Origin: Paenibacillus sp. MAHUQ-63
GTDB lineage: Bacteria > Bacillota > Bacilli > Paenibacillales > NBRC-103111
Reading direction: 5' to 3'
DNA: 64,000 nucleotides
Assembly: GCF_028765165.1 (NCBI RefSeq)
Contig: NZ_JARADB010000011.1
Location: forward strand, 1-64,000
Part shown: in pieces, positions 25,097 to 33,860 of the stretch
How the letters are laid out: each line of letters begins with the position of its first letter
How positions within the stretch are numbered: position 1 is the stretch's first letter
Program-made: the position numbers and the translations under genes
Notes under the pieces: model-generated
Told to the model about the DNA's origin: nothing
The model's database searches: none
What the model saw: only the letters and a program-made list of their open reading frames with translations

Positions 25097-26399
25097 AATT
25101 ATTAAGGAGATTCAAAAAAATAAAGATAATATTAAAAGAATGATTGAAGAAAGGAAATATGATGATGCCATTCTCGCATTAGAACAATATGAGAAAGTTA
25201 TGCCTGAAGATATTGATATTTATTCTATGAGAGCAGTTATTATGATTATGAATAAAAGGCTTGATATAGCTGAAGTTGAAGTACTTAAGGGACTTGAAAG
25301 AAGACCAAATGATTTTGATTTATTATTCAATTTAGGTTATATAAATGAAGTGAAAGGTCAATCAAATAAGGCTTATACAAATTACCTTAAAGCCGGTACT
25401 TTGGCTAATAATTTAGATCAAAGCAATGATATTTCATCTGCACTAGTTAGATTGAACGAAAAAATACTTAGAACACAAAAAGAAAGACTGGTTTTTTTTG
25501 TTAAACCGGGTATGGATAGCTTTCTGGACTCTGTTATTAATGAACTAAAACAAGATTTTCACACAAGAAAAATAATTGTTACAAGTGACAAGCAAATAGA
25601 AGAGGGGCTTAAATGGTGTGATGTTGCTTGGTTCGAATGGTGTGATGATTTAATTACCTATGGGAGTAATCATCCCATAGCAAATAAAAAAAAGATCATA
25701 TGTAGACTCCATAGTTATGAAGCATTCACGGATTACATTCATCAAGTAAACTGGACAAATATATATAAAGTTATTTTTGTAGCGGAACATATTAGAAAAT
25801 ATGTACTTTCACAGCAAAAGTTATTAAAGATAGAAAGTACAATAGTTATTCCTAATGGCGTAGATATTGATTTTCATACCTTTAAGGAGAGGAGAACAGG
25901 GTTCAGAATTGCATACGTTGGATATATTAATTATAAAAAGGGGCCGATGATACTACTCCACTCGTTTAAAGCTATACATGATTTTGATAATAGATATAAA
26001 TTGTATATAGCAGGTAAATTTCAAGATCCTAGGTATGTTCTATACTTTAATCAAATGATAGAAGAATTCGGACTTCAGGGGAGCGTCATTTACGAAGGTT
26101 GGCAAGAAAATGTTGAAGTTTGGCTAGAAGATAAGAATTATATACTTTCTACTAGTTTATTAGAATCACAATCAATGTCTTTAATGGAGGCTATGATCAA
26201 AGGAATAAAGCCGCTCATTCATAATTTTGTTGGGGCCAGAGAGATATATCCTTCCTCGTATATCTGGAATACTTTTGACGATTTAGTGCAAATAGTAAAA
26301 AGCCAATCTTATAATTCTTTTGAATATAGAAACTATATTGTAAACAATTTTAATTTAAAACATAGAATCTTACAGATAAAATGTTTATTGCTTACTTAA
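25077..26399 (+). CDS. TPR-fused GT-B (family 4-like) glycosyltransferase
   Basis: A 440-residue protein. Residues about 20-125 are TPR-like helices (RKYDDAILALEQYEKVMPED, then FDLLFNLGYINEVKG). A GT-B fold follows with VIPNGVDIDF at the domain junction, RIAYVGYINYKKGPMIL, and a C-terminal donor-sugar segment, STSLLESQSMSLMEAMIKG, in which the Glu residues match the E-x7-E region of family 4. The start at 25077 overlaps the preceding gene by 20 nt, with GAGGTGA 9 nt upstream, so the two are coupled. It probably acts on flagellin or a nascent glycan. Confidence 0.85.
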   Translation: MDSNSYRIIKEIQKNKDNIKRMIEERKYDDAILALEQYEKVMPEDIDIYSMRAVIMIMNKRLDIAEVEVLKGLERRPNDFDLLFNLGYINEVKGQSNKAYTNYLKAGTLANNLDQSNDISSALVRLNEKILRTQKERLVFFVKPGMDSFLDSVINELKQDFHTRKIIVTSDKQIEEGLKWCDVAWFEWCDDLITYGSNHPIANKKKIICRLHSYEAFTDYIHQVNWTNIYKVIFVAEHIRKYVLSQQKLLKIESTIVIPNGVDIDFHTFKERRTGFRIAYVGYINYKKGPMILLHSFKAIHDFDNRYKLYIAGKFQDPRYVLYFNQMIEEFGLQGSVIYEGWQENVEVWLEDKNYILSTSLLESQSMSLMEAMIKGIKPLIHNFVGAREIYPSSYIWNTFDDLVQIVKSQSYNSFEYRNYIVNNFNLKHRILQIKCLLLT

Positions 26400-26445
26400 G
26401 TCCAGATTTGAAAATTTCCATAAGTTTGTAAAATTTGGAGGAAAA

Positions 26446-27651
26446 ATGAAAATACCTTTACTTGATCTATCAAAACAATATTTAAATATTAAAGATATGG
26501 TAGACAATGTATTAATAAGGGTTACAGAATCAACTCAATACATTTCGGGACCAGAGGTAAAAGCATTTGAATCCGAGATAGCTTCATACTTAGGTTGTAA
26601 GTATGCAATCTCTTGTGCAAATGGTACTGATGCACTTATCATTTCTTTAAAAGCTTTGGGTATTGGACCTGGTGATGAAGTGATTACGTCTCCATTTACG
26701 TTTTTCGCTACCGCTGAGGCAATCTCAAGTGTTGGAGCAACACCAGTTTTTGTTGATGTAAATCAAGATACTTATAATATAAATCCGACTTTAATTGAAT
26801 CAAAAGTGAACTCTAAGACAAAGGCAATTATACCTGTTCATATATTTGGACAATCTGTTGAGATGGATCCTATTATTGATATAGCCAAAAAGTATTCTTT
26901 ATATATTATTGAGGATGCATGCCAAGCTATAGGGGCGGAGTATAAGGAAAAGAAGGTTGGGACAATAGGAGATATTGGATGCTTTTCTTTCTTTCCGACT
27001 AAGAATTTAGGAGCGTTCGGTGACGGTGGGTTGATGGTGACCAATTCCGATAAAATAGCAACAATTGTAAGGGGGCTTAAAGCTCACGGCAGTGGACATG
27101 CGGGAATGCTTGCGTACAGAAATTTAAATCCCGGTTTAGATGAATCAAACACAAAAACAATAAGTGGTTTAGATGAGCAATCAGCAAAATACTATAATTA
27201 TTTAGTGGGATATAATTCAAGATTAGACGAAATTCAAGCCGCTGTTCTACGAATTAAGTTAGTCTACTTAGACAAATGGAATGATTCTAGGAGACAATTG
27301 GCAGCAAGATATACAAAGAATTTAAATGAAACTTTATTAGTGACTCCAAAAGTTTCAAGTCAAGGAAGAGAAGTTTTTCATCTTTATATTGTTCAAACGG
27401 AAACAAGAAGTCAATTAGTAAAATATTTAAGTATGAAGGGCATATCAACAGGTGTTTATTATCCTGTTCCTCTCCATCTTCAAACAGTCTACCAACATTT
27501 GAATTATAAAATGGGAGATCTGCCGGTATCTGAGTATTTATCTCATCGAACTCTTGCTTTGCCACTGTATCCGGAGATGTCTCAAGCTGAACAAGATTAC
27601 ATTATTGATTGCATAAATCAATTTGAAAGCGAGAATCAAGATGGAACCTGA
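26446..27651 (+). CDS. wbpE: WbpE-like DegT/DnrJ/EryC1 aminotransferase
   Basis: A 401-residue PLP-dependent sugar aminotransferase. The family signatures include SGPEVKAFESEIASYLG near the start, ANGTDAL for phosphate binding, EDACQAIGA, and the PLP lysine in FFPTKNLGAFGDGG (Lys186). In the WbpA-B-E-D pathway the enzyme transfers the amino group from glutamate to the 3-keto group of UDP-3-keto-GlcNAcA. The neighbouring wbpD, wbpA and wbpB homologues make this role the most likely. It overlaps the next gene by 11 nt. Confidence 0.82.
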   Translation: MKIPLLDLSKQYLNIKDMVDNVLIRVTESTQYISGPEVKAFESEIASYLGCKYAISCANGTDALIISLKALGIGPGDEVITSPFTFFATAEAISSVGATPVFVDVNQDTYNINPTLIESKVNSKTKAIIPVHIFGQSVEMDPIIDIAKKYSLYIIEDACQAIGAEYKEKKVGTIGDIGCFSFFPTKNLGAFGDGGLMVTNSDKIATIVRGLKAHGSGHAGMLAYRNLNPGLDESNTKTISGLDEQSAKYYNYLVGYNSRLDEIQAAVLRIKLVYLDKWNDSRRQLAARYTKNLNETLLVTPKVSSQGREVFHLYIVQTETRSQLVKYLSMKGISTGVYYPVPLHLQTVYQHLNYKMGDLPVSEYLSHRTLALPLYPEMSQAEQDYIIDCINQFESENQDGT

Positions 27652-28219
27652 AGTTTTTATTCATGAATCGAGCTATGTTGACCAGCCATGTGAAATAGGT
27701 ACTGGAACAAAGGTTTGGCATTTTAGTCATATTATGGCTAACTCAAAAATAGGTAATAATTGTAATATTGGTCAGAATGTTGTCATTTCGCCGTATGTTA
27801 TTTTGGGTAATAATGTTAAAGTCCAAAATAACGTATCCGTTTATACTGGGGTTACTTGCGAAGATGACGTATTTTTAGGTCCATCTTGTGTCTTTACAAA
27901 TGTTACTAATCCAAGAAGCCATATTAATCGTAAAAGTGAATATAAACAAACTCTAGTTGGAAAAGGTGCAACAATCGGTGCTAATGCTACGATAGTTTGT
28001 GGGCATAATATTGGTAAATATGCATTTGTTGGTGCAGGTGCAGTTATAACAAAGGATATCCCAGATCATGCTCTTGTTGTTGGGAATCCATCAAAGATAG
28101 TAGGTTGGGTTTGTCAATGTGGGGAAAAACTTCGATTTATACAGGATCAAGCTATCTGCTTAAAATGTAAGTTTGAGTATATATTGATTGATGGACAAAT
28201 AAGGGAAGTGCTAATATGA
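27641..28219 (+). CDS. wbpD: WbpD-like sugar N-acetyltransferase
   Basis: A 192-residue left-handed beta-helix acetyltransferase. Hexapeptide repeats run through residues about 12-150 (IGNNCNIGQNVVIS, VGKGATIGANATIVCG, VGAGAVITKDIPDHALVVGNP). A short Cys-rich tail (CQCGEKL and CLKCKFEY) looks like a zinc ribbon. In the pathway the enzyme acetylates the 3-amino group to give UDP-2,3-diacetamido-2,3-dideoxyglucuronate. The ATG at 27641 lies within the end of wbpE, and the stop overlaps the wbpA start (ATGA), so the three genes are translationally coupled. Confidence 0.82.
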   Translation: MEPEVFIHESSYVDQPCEIGTGTKVWHFSHIMANSKIGNNCNIGQNVVISPYVILGNNVKVQNNVSVYTGVTCEDDVFLGPSCVFTNVTNPRSHINRKSEYKQTLVGKGATIGANATIVCGHNIGKYAFVGAGAVITKDIPDHALVVGNPSKIVGWVCQCGEKLRFIQDQAICLKCKFEYILIDGQIREVLI

Positions 28220-29523
28220 GCGAGACCTTGCTAAGGAAAATTCAAACTAAAACTGCGGTTATTGGAGTTGTTGGTTTAGGTTACGTAGGCCTTCCACTAG
28301 CCTTAGAGAAAGCAAAGGCAGGATTCCGCGTCATTGGATTTGATATTCAAGTAGACAAAGTTGAGAAGGTAAACCAAGGGATAAATTATATAGGTGATAT
28401 TATTGATAGCGAGTTTACGGACATAGTTTCAAAAGGAATGCTTTCGGCAACTTCCGATTTCTCGTTTGTTAAAGATGTAGATTGTATTGCAATTTGTGTT
28501 CCAACACCATTGGATAAGTACTATCAACCTGATATTTCTTATGTTGTTAATTCAACAAAAGACATTGCGAAATTTTTAAACAAGGAAATGTTAATCATTC
28601 TTGAAAGTACGACGTATCCTGGTACGACTGAAGAAATATTGAAGCCAATTCTTGAAGGAAGTGGCCTAAAATGTGGAGAGGATTTCTTTTTGGCTTTTTC
28701 GCCTGAACGTGTAGATCCGGGAAACAAGCTTTATGGTACAAAAAATACGCCGAAAGTTGTAGGAGGAGTAGGAGAAGTCAGTACTAGACTCGCTGCTGCT
28801 TTATATCGAAGTGTTTTAGAGGGGGAAATTCATGAAGTTTCTAGTCCAGCTGTAGCAGAGATGGAGAAAATACTCGAAAATACTTTTCGAAATATAAATA
28901 TTGCGCTTGCAAACGAAATGGCAATACTTTGCAATAAAATGGGGATTAATGTCTGGGAAGTTATTGATGCTGCAAAGTCAAAACCATATGGCTTTATGGC
29001 ATTCTATCCAGGTCCTGGATTAGGAGGGCATTGTATTCCTGTTGACCCCTTTTACCTAACTTGGAAAGCTAGAGAATATGATTATCACACTAGGTTGATT
29101 GAAACTGCAGGTGAGATAAATATCTATATGCCGCAGTTTGTGACAGAAAGAAGTATGAAGATTTTAAATCGCTTCAAAAAAACGATGAACGGTTCCAAGA
29201 TTTTACTTCTTGGTGTAGCATACAAACAAGATATTGATGATCTGAGGGAATCTCCTGCTTTAAAAGTTATTGAGCATCTAGAGAAAGAGGGGGCATTAAT
29301 CAGCTATTATGACCCATATATTCCGGAATTTAAACATCAAGGGAAGGAATATCGGTCCATCGAACTAAATCATGAGAAACTTAATAATTCAGACCTAGTT
29401 ATTTTAACTACGATGCATACACAATACGACTATGAAGCTATTGCACGGGATGCTAAATTTATTTTTGACACGAAGAATGCGTTTAAGCATATTAGAAACC
29501 GGTCCAATATAGAGGTTTTATAG
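28216..29523 (+). CDS. wbpA: WbpA-like UDP-N-acetylglucosamine 6-dehydrogenase
   Basis: A 435-residue NAD-dependent nucleotide-sugar dehydrogenase. A Rossmann motif, GVVGLGYVGLPLALEKAKAG, lies at the N-terminus. The central domain has the catalytic cysteine in GLGGHCIPVDPF (Cys273), and the C-terminal domain has GVAYKQDIDDLRESPALKV. The substrate, UDP-GlcNAc rather than UDP-Glc, is inferred from the neighbours: it would form UDP-GlcNAcA, the first step of the route. The start overlaps wbpD by four bases. Confidence 0.85.
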   Translation: MSETLLRKIQTKTAVIGVVGLGYVGLPLALEKAKAGFRVIGFDIQVDKVEKVNQGINYIGDIIDSEFTDIVSKGMLSATSDFSFVKDVDCIAICVPTPLDKYYQPDISYVVNSTKDIAKFLNKEMLIILESTTYPGTTEEILKPILEGSGLKCGEDFFLAFSPERVDPGNKLYGTKNTPKVVGGVGEVSTRLAAALYRSVLEGEIHEVSSPAVAEMEKILENTFRNINIALANEMAILCNKMGINVWEVIDAAKSKPYGFMAFYPGPGLGGHCIPVDPFYLTWKAREYDYHTRLIETAGEINIYMPQFVTERSMKILNRFKKTMNGSKILLLGVAYKQDIDDLRESPALKVIEHLEKEGALISYYDPYIPEFKHQGKEYRSIELNHEKLNNSDLVILTTMHTQYDYEAIARDAKFIFDTKNAFKHIRNRSNIEVL

Positions 29524-29540
29524 AGAATGGAGCGATTGAA

Positions 29541-30575
29541 ATGGGTGGAAAAAAACTAAAAGTCGCTTTAGTTGGCTGTGGAAGAATATCAGCAAATCAT
29601 TTTGAAGCGATCGATAAGAACCCCAATTTAGAACTAGTCGCTGTTTGTGATGCTCTTCAAGAAAGAGTTGAAGAAGCAGCTCAGAAATGGGATGTTGCTT
29701 CTTATACATCTTATGAAGAAATGTTGGATAAATCAGAAATTAACATAGTGACTCTGTGTACACCAAGTGGTCTACATTCTAAGCAGGCAGTCATGGCAGC
29801 ATCCAGAAAAATTCATGTAATTACAGAAAAACCTATGGCAATTACATTAAAAGATGCTGATATGATGATAGAAGCTTCTATAAAAAATGATGTTAAATTA
29901 TTCGTGGTTAAACAAAACAGATTAAATACGACTCTTCAGCTTGTTAAAAGAGCTGTTAAAAAGAATAGATTTGGGAAAATCTATATGGCTACTGTAAATG
30001 TGTTCTGGCAACGGCCACAGAGCTATTATGACGCGGCATCCTGGCGAGGGACATGGGAGTTAGATGGCGGAGCATTTATGAACCAAGCTAGTCATTATGT
30101 GGACATGTTAGAATGGTTAATTGGTGATGTAGAGAAAGTATACGCTATTACTGATACTATGGGTCGTGACATTGAGGCAGAGGATACAGGGAGTGCTGTA
30201 TTACGTTTTCAAAATGGTGTAATTGGGAATATGAACGTGACCATGCTAACCTACCCTAAAAACCTTGCAGGTAACTTAACTATCCTTGGTGAAAAAGGCA
30301 CTGTGATTGTTGGGGGGACATCCGTAAATACAATTGAGAAATGGGAATTTGATGAGCCAGACGAGGATGACATTCTTGTTCATGATGCAAGTTATACGCC
30401 TCCATCGGTTTATGGATTCGGCCATCAAGGATATTATGAAAATGTTACGGATGTGCTCATGAATGGAGCCATGGCGGGAACTGATGGAAATGAGGGAAGG
30501 AAATCATTAGAGGTGATACTTGCGATTTATCAATCAGCTAGAGAGAATAGAGAGATTAAGCTTCCATTGTTTTGA
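29541..30575 (+). CDS. wbpB: WbpB-like Gfo/Idh/MocA oxidoreductase
   Basis: A 344-residue NAD-dependent oxidoreductase. The N-terminal Rossmann fold has ALVGCGRISANHFEAI, the catalytic-site motif is TEKPMAI (EKP 96-98), and the C-terminal sheet domain includes WELDGGAFMNQASHYVDMLEW. In the pathway it oxidises C3 of UDP-GlcNAcA to the keto sugar used by WbpE. A weak SD (ATGGAGCG) precedes the ATG. It is the last gene of the island; a hairpin lies directly downstream, before flaG. Confidence 0.82.
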   Translation: MGGKKLKVALVGCGRISANHFEAIDKNPNLELVAVCDALQERVEEAAQKWDVASYTSYEEMLDKSEINIVTLCTPSGLHSKQAVMAASRKIHVITEKPMAITLKDADMMIEASIKNDVKLFVVKQNRLNTTLQLVKRAVKKNRFGKIYMATVNVFWQRPQSYYDAASWRGTWELDGGAFMNQASHYVDMLEWLIGDVEKVYAITDTMGRDIEAEDTGSAVLRFQNGVIGNMNVTMLTYPKNLAGNLTILGEKGTVIVGGTSVNTIEKWEFDEPDEDDILVHDASYTPPSVYGFGHQGYYENVTDVLMNGAMAGTDGNEGRKSLEVILAIYQSARENREIKLPLF

Positions 30576-30599
30576 AAAGTAAAATATACACAAAGACTA

Positions 30600-30627
30600 T
30601 AACAACTAAACAACCTCCATCCGATAT
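30600..30627 (+). promoter_or_regulatory. Probable SigD promoter of flaG-fliD-fliS-fliT
   Basis: TAAC (30600-30603) is 16 bp from TCCGATAT (30620-30627), matching SigD at three of four and seven of eight positions. The -10 lies in the 5' arm of a long hairpin, and initiation near 30634 would leave that arm out of the RNA. Confidence 0.5.
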
Positions 30628-30663
30628 AAAAGATATACGTATATCTTCGGATGGAGGTTTTTC
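30612..30663 (+). terminator. Hairpin that ends the island and contains the flaG SD
   Basis: AACCTCCATCCGA (30612-30624) pairs perfectly with TCGGATGGAGGTT (30647-30659), followed by TTTCT. A second palindrome, AGATATACGTATATCT (30631-30646), sits in the loop. The 3' arm carries the GGAGG that serves flaG. Confidence 0.8.
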
Positions 30664-30664
30664 T

Positions 30665-31075
30665 ATGACCATTAGTAACCCAATTGGTGGGTATGGAAGT
30701 AACGGGGATAACAGGCCGGCTCCTGAGCCAGTAAGGGTCCATAAATTGGATGAGATCGGAACCGAAAATGCTGCGGCATTCATTGCATCCAACATTACCA
30801 ATACATCAGAGCTCAAACAGGCCGAGCTTCAAGGTGAAAATGTTACGATTAGTGATGCTCAGCTAGTTAAGGCGATTGAACATGCAATCAAGGCTATTCA
30901 AGGGAGAACAACGTCTCTTGAATTTTCCATCCACCAGAAGACAAAGCTGATTTCTGTGAAAGTTTTAGATAAGGACACTGGTGAAACAATTCGTGAAATC
31001 CCACCAGAAAAGAGCTTGGATTTCGTCGCCAAGCTGTGGCAAATGGCAGGAATCCTTGTAGATGAGAAAAGATAG
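30665..31075 (+). CDS. flaG: Flagellar protein FlaG
   Basis: A 136-residue protein with a disordered N-terminal half (to about residue 70). A conserved C-terminal FlaG domain follows: LEFSIHQKTKLISVKVLDKD, then GETIREIPPEKSLDFVAKLWQMAGILVDEK. The family influences filament length and lies upstream of fliD, as here. The ATG at 30665 is chosen because GGAGG (30653-30657) is 7 nt upstream and the longer frame would run through the terminator hairpin. It is the first gene of flaG-fliD-fliS-fliT. Confidence 0.88.
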   Translation: MTISNPIGGYGSNGDNRPAPEPVRVHKLDEIGTENAAAFIASNITNTSELKQAELQGENVTISDAQLVKAIEHAIKAIQGRTTSLEFSIHQKTKLISVKVLDKDTGETIREIPPEKSLDFVAKLWQMAGILVDEKR

Positions 31076-31102
31076 CTATCTAATTGGAGAGGACAGAATA
31101 AC

Positions 31103-32998
31103 ATGGTAATGCGTTTAAGCGGGTTTTCGAATACAGGCATAGATATTGATGAAACCGTTAAGAAATTGGTCGCAGCTGCACGAATTCCTCAAGATAAGTT
31201 GAAACAGCAAAAGCAACTGCTGGAATGGCAACGTGACGATTACCGCGCTATGAACACTAAGATTTTGAATTTCCGGAGTGCTGCATCAGACATGACACGC
31301 CAAGCCGTGTATCAAACTAAGAAGTCCACTTCTGCTGATGATAGTGTTGTTTCAGTAACTTCGACGGCTACAGCTCCGGAAGGGATTTACTCTTTGAAGA
31401 TAATTAAGCTCGCGACTTCTGCGTCCGTTACTTCAGGTAAGACGGGGCTGGCTTCAGAAACGGCAGAGCTCAAAGCAATTGACGCAACTTTCACCAAAGC
31501 AACTACGTTGACAATTGGGGGTGAAAAAGGATCGGCAACAATCAATGTGAAGCCAACGGATACTATCGCCGGTCTAGTTGCTGCTGTTAATGCAAAAACG
31601 AGCACGACAGGTGTTACAATGAGTTATGATGCTACGTTGGACAAGTTTTTCTTTGCTTCCTCTTCTACGGGTAGTAAGGCAGAGATTAATCTTAAAATGG
31701 GCAGTGAAGAGAATGGACACAATCTGTTAAATTCCCTTTTAAAGTTGAACTCGGGTACACCAACTACACCAGTTCCGGTAGACCAAGTGAACAAGGGTCA
31801 AATCATCACAGGTACCCAGGTGTTTGCGTCGGGCATCACCACCTTGATCGATGAGGATCTCACAACTACCCAAAAGTTTCATGTGGAGGTTAATGGCAAA
31901 TCCTTTGACATGGATATTACAAAAACGACGACAGTAGGCCAGCTAATTGATCAAATCAATAGTTCGGACATTGGGAAATCGGGAGTTTCCGCCTATTTGG
32001 ATGCAAATAATAAAATTGCTTTCAATAACCCGGATCAAACTAAAACAATTACGTTCGGTGATGGCACAACTGACACTTATGATTTGCTGGATAAATTAGG
32101 TGTGAAGGCACCAATCACAACAGCAGATCAAGATTATGCTGCGTACAGTATTAAAGGCCAGAAAGCGCAGATTGAATTTAACGGCGCGGCTGCCGAGTAT
32201 GATACGAATACTTTCTCAATCAGTGGAATGAACATTACGATTAAAAAAGAACAGTCTACAGCTGTTAATATCACGAATACACGTGATGTGGATAGTGTCT
32301 TTAACGCTATTAAATCATTTGTAGATAAATATAACGAGCTGGTAGACTCCGTTAATACGAAATTATCAGAGAAAAGGTATCGTGATTTTAGTCCATTAAC
32401 AGACGAGCAACGAGAAGCTATGGAAGAAGATCAAATTAAGCAATGGGAAGATAAGGCGAAGAGCGGTACGTTGCGCAGTGACTCCCTGCTAACCCGTGGG
32501 CTGACCAATTTCAGGACATCCTTCTCTTCAGCAATCGACGGTCTTCCTGTTGGTAATGCCAAAACGTTATCCCAAATTGGTATTTCTAGTACGAATATAA
32601 GCGGGAGTGTCATATCCGGGAGCTATCTGGAGAATGGTAAGATCTACATTGACGAAGATAAGCTAAAAAAGGCGATTGCGGAAAAGCCGGACGAAGTAAT
32701 GGCATTATTCACAGCGAATGATGGCTTAAAGGACTCGGATAAAGGAGATGGGCTAGCGAGACGTTTGTCAGACCAAGCCGATGCTTTATTTAAGAACATC
32801 ACAGCTAAAGCAGGCATTACCAACAGTGTGGATACAAGTTACCTAATGGGTAAAACCATGAAGGATATGGATAAACGGATTGACGCTATGACTGATAAGC
32901 TTGAAGCCCTTGAAACTCGTTACTACAATCAATTTACTGCAATGGAAAAATATATAAGCCAGATGCAAGCGCAAAGTTCGCAACTGTTGTCTCAATAA
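31103..32998 (+). CDS. fliD: Flagellar filament cap protein FliD
   Basis: A 631-residue export substrate that forms the pentameric or hexameric cap guiding flagellin polymerisation. The N-terminal FliD_N region (RLSGFSNTGIDIDETVKKLV) and the C-terminal coiled coil (DMDKRIDAMTDKLEALETRYYNQFTAMEKYI, seen at about residues 590-625) are typical. The middle is variable and domain-rich. The length is somewhat above B. subtilis FliD. GGAGAGGA lies 9 nt before the ATG. Confidence 0.94.
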   Translation: MVMRLSGFSNTGIDIDETVKKLVAAARIPQDKLKQQKQLLEWQRDDYRAMNTKILNFRSAASDMTRQAVYQTKKSTSADDSVVSVTSTATAPEGIYSLKIIKLATSASVTSGKTGLASETAELKAIDATFTKATTLTIGGEKGSATINVKPTDTIAGLVAAVNAKTSTTGVTMSYDATLDKFFFASSSTGSKAEINLKMGSEENGHNLLNSLLKLNSGTPTTPVPVDQVNKGQIITGTQVFASGITTLIDEDLTTTQKFHVEVNGKSFDMDITKTTTVGQLIDQINSSDIGKSGVSAYLDANNKIAFNNPDQTKTITFGDGTTDTYDLLDKLGVKAPITTADQDYAAYSIKGQKAQIEFNGAAAEYDTNTFSISGMNITIKKEQSTAVNITNTRDVDSVFNAIKSFVDKYNELVDSVNTKLSEKRYRDFSPLTDEQREAMEEDQIKQWEDKAKSGTLRSDSLLTRGLTNFRTSFSSAIDGLPVGNAKTLSQIGISSTNISGSVISGSYLENGKIYIDEDKLKKAIAEKPDEVMALFTANDGLKDSDKGDGLARRLSDQADALFKNITAKAGITNSVDTSYLMGKTMKDMDKRIDAMTDKLEALETRYYNQFTAMEKYISQMQAQSSQLLSQ

Positions 32999-33041
32999 AT
33001 GGGCTAAGAAGAGTCCTACTTTTTACTAGGGGGAATAACAA

Positions 33042-33443
33042 ATGATTCAAGCCCAACGTAATAAATACTTGGAGAATACGGTACAAACCGCTAGCCCGGC
33101 ACAATTGCTAATTATGCTTTGTGACGGCGCCATTCGCTTTTGCCGCGCCGGTATAGAGGCTTTGAAAAATACGAACTACCAAGACGCTAACACCAACCTA
33201 GTCAAGGTGCAGGATATTATTAGCGAATTCTCCATTACAATCGATCGCAATGCACCAATCTCCGGGGACTTGCTGAGACTCTATGAGTACTTTATATATC
33301 GTTTGATTGAGGCTAATATGAAGAAATCGGTTGAGCCTGCTGAAGAAGTCCTTGGTTATCTGATTGAGCTCAAAGAAACCTGGCTTCAAGCTGCTAAACA
33401 AGTTAACGCTGCTTCAGCAACAGCGGGAGCTGTCCATGGATAA
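33042..33443 (+). CDS. fliS: Flagellin export chaperone FliS
   Basis: A 133-residue four-helix protein that binds the C-terminus of newly made flagellin. Typical features are the N-terminal YLENTVQTASPAQLLIMLCDGAIRF and the helices that follow. In Bacillus, FliS also strengthens the FliW-flagellin interaction. The SD CTAGGGGG is upstream. It overlaps fliT by 8 nt. Confidence 0.94.
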   Translation: MIQAQRNKYLENTVQTASPAQLLIMLCDGAIRFCRAGIEALKNTNYQDANTNLVKVQDIISEFSITIDRNAPISGDLLRLYEYFIYRLIEANMKKSVEPAEEVLGYLIELKETWLQAAKQVNAASATAGAVHG

Positions 33444-33777
33444 GCTGGTAACAGAGCTAGAACGATTGACTCAGCAGGGCCTTGCAGACTTGGTGACGAT
33501 GGATGTCGAGCGTATAACTGACTTTATGGAGCAACGAGGCGAGATTATGCAAAAGCTTATTGAAGCCAGAGAAAAGGCGACAGCTATTGATAAGAGCGCA
33601 TATAAGACTCGTATTCAATCCGTCCTAAGTTTGGATGCCATTTTCATCAAGAAGCTCGAGCAGTTTAGGAATGAAGCCAGTTTACAATTGGCTAAGCTCG
33701 ACGCGGGGAAAACGCAAAGAAATGCATATGATAACCATTATGATGGGGAAAGTCTCTTTTTTGATCGAAAGAAATAA
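33436..33777 (+). CDS. fliT: FliT-like flagellar chaperone
   Basis: A 113-residue helical protein in the fliT position. Residues 1-40 (LVTELERLTQQGLADLVTMDVERITDFMEQRGEIMQKL, quoted in part) and 55-90 are amphipathic helices typical of FliT, the FliD export chaperone. The sequence is weakly conserved in the family, so the call depends partly on context. GGGAGC is the SD, and the start overlaps the end of fliS. Confidence 0.8.
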   Translation: MDKLVTELERLTQQGLADLVTMDVERITDFMEQRGEIMQKLIEAREKATAIDKSAYKTRIQSVLSLDAIFIKKLEQFRNEASLQLAKLDAGKTQRNAYDNHYDGESLFFDRKK

Positions 33778-33784
33778 AGAAATG

Positions 33785-33820
33785 AAACAACCTTCAGCCT
33801 CGTAGCGGAAGGTTGTTTAT
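33785..33820 (+). terminator. Terminator after fliT
   Basis: AAACAACCTTC (33785-33795) pairs with GAAGGTTGTTT (33808-33818). The T tail is short (GTTTATCTT), so termination may be partial. Confidence 0.75.
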
Positions 33821-33860
33821 CTTATGATATAGATTATATTAATTATGGAGGGGTTATAGG

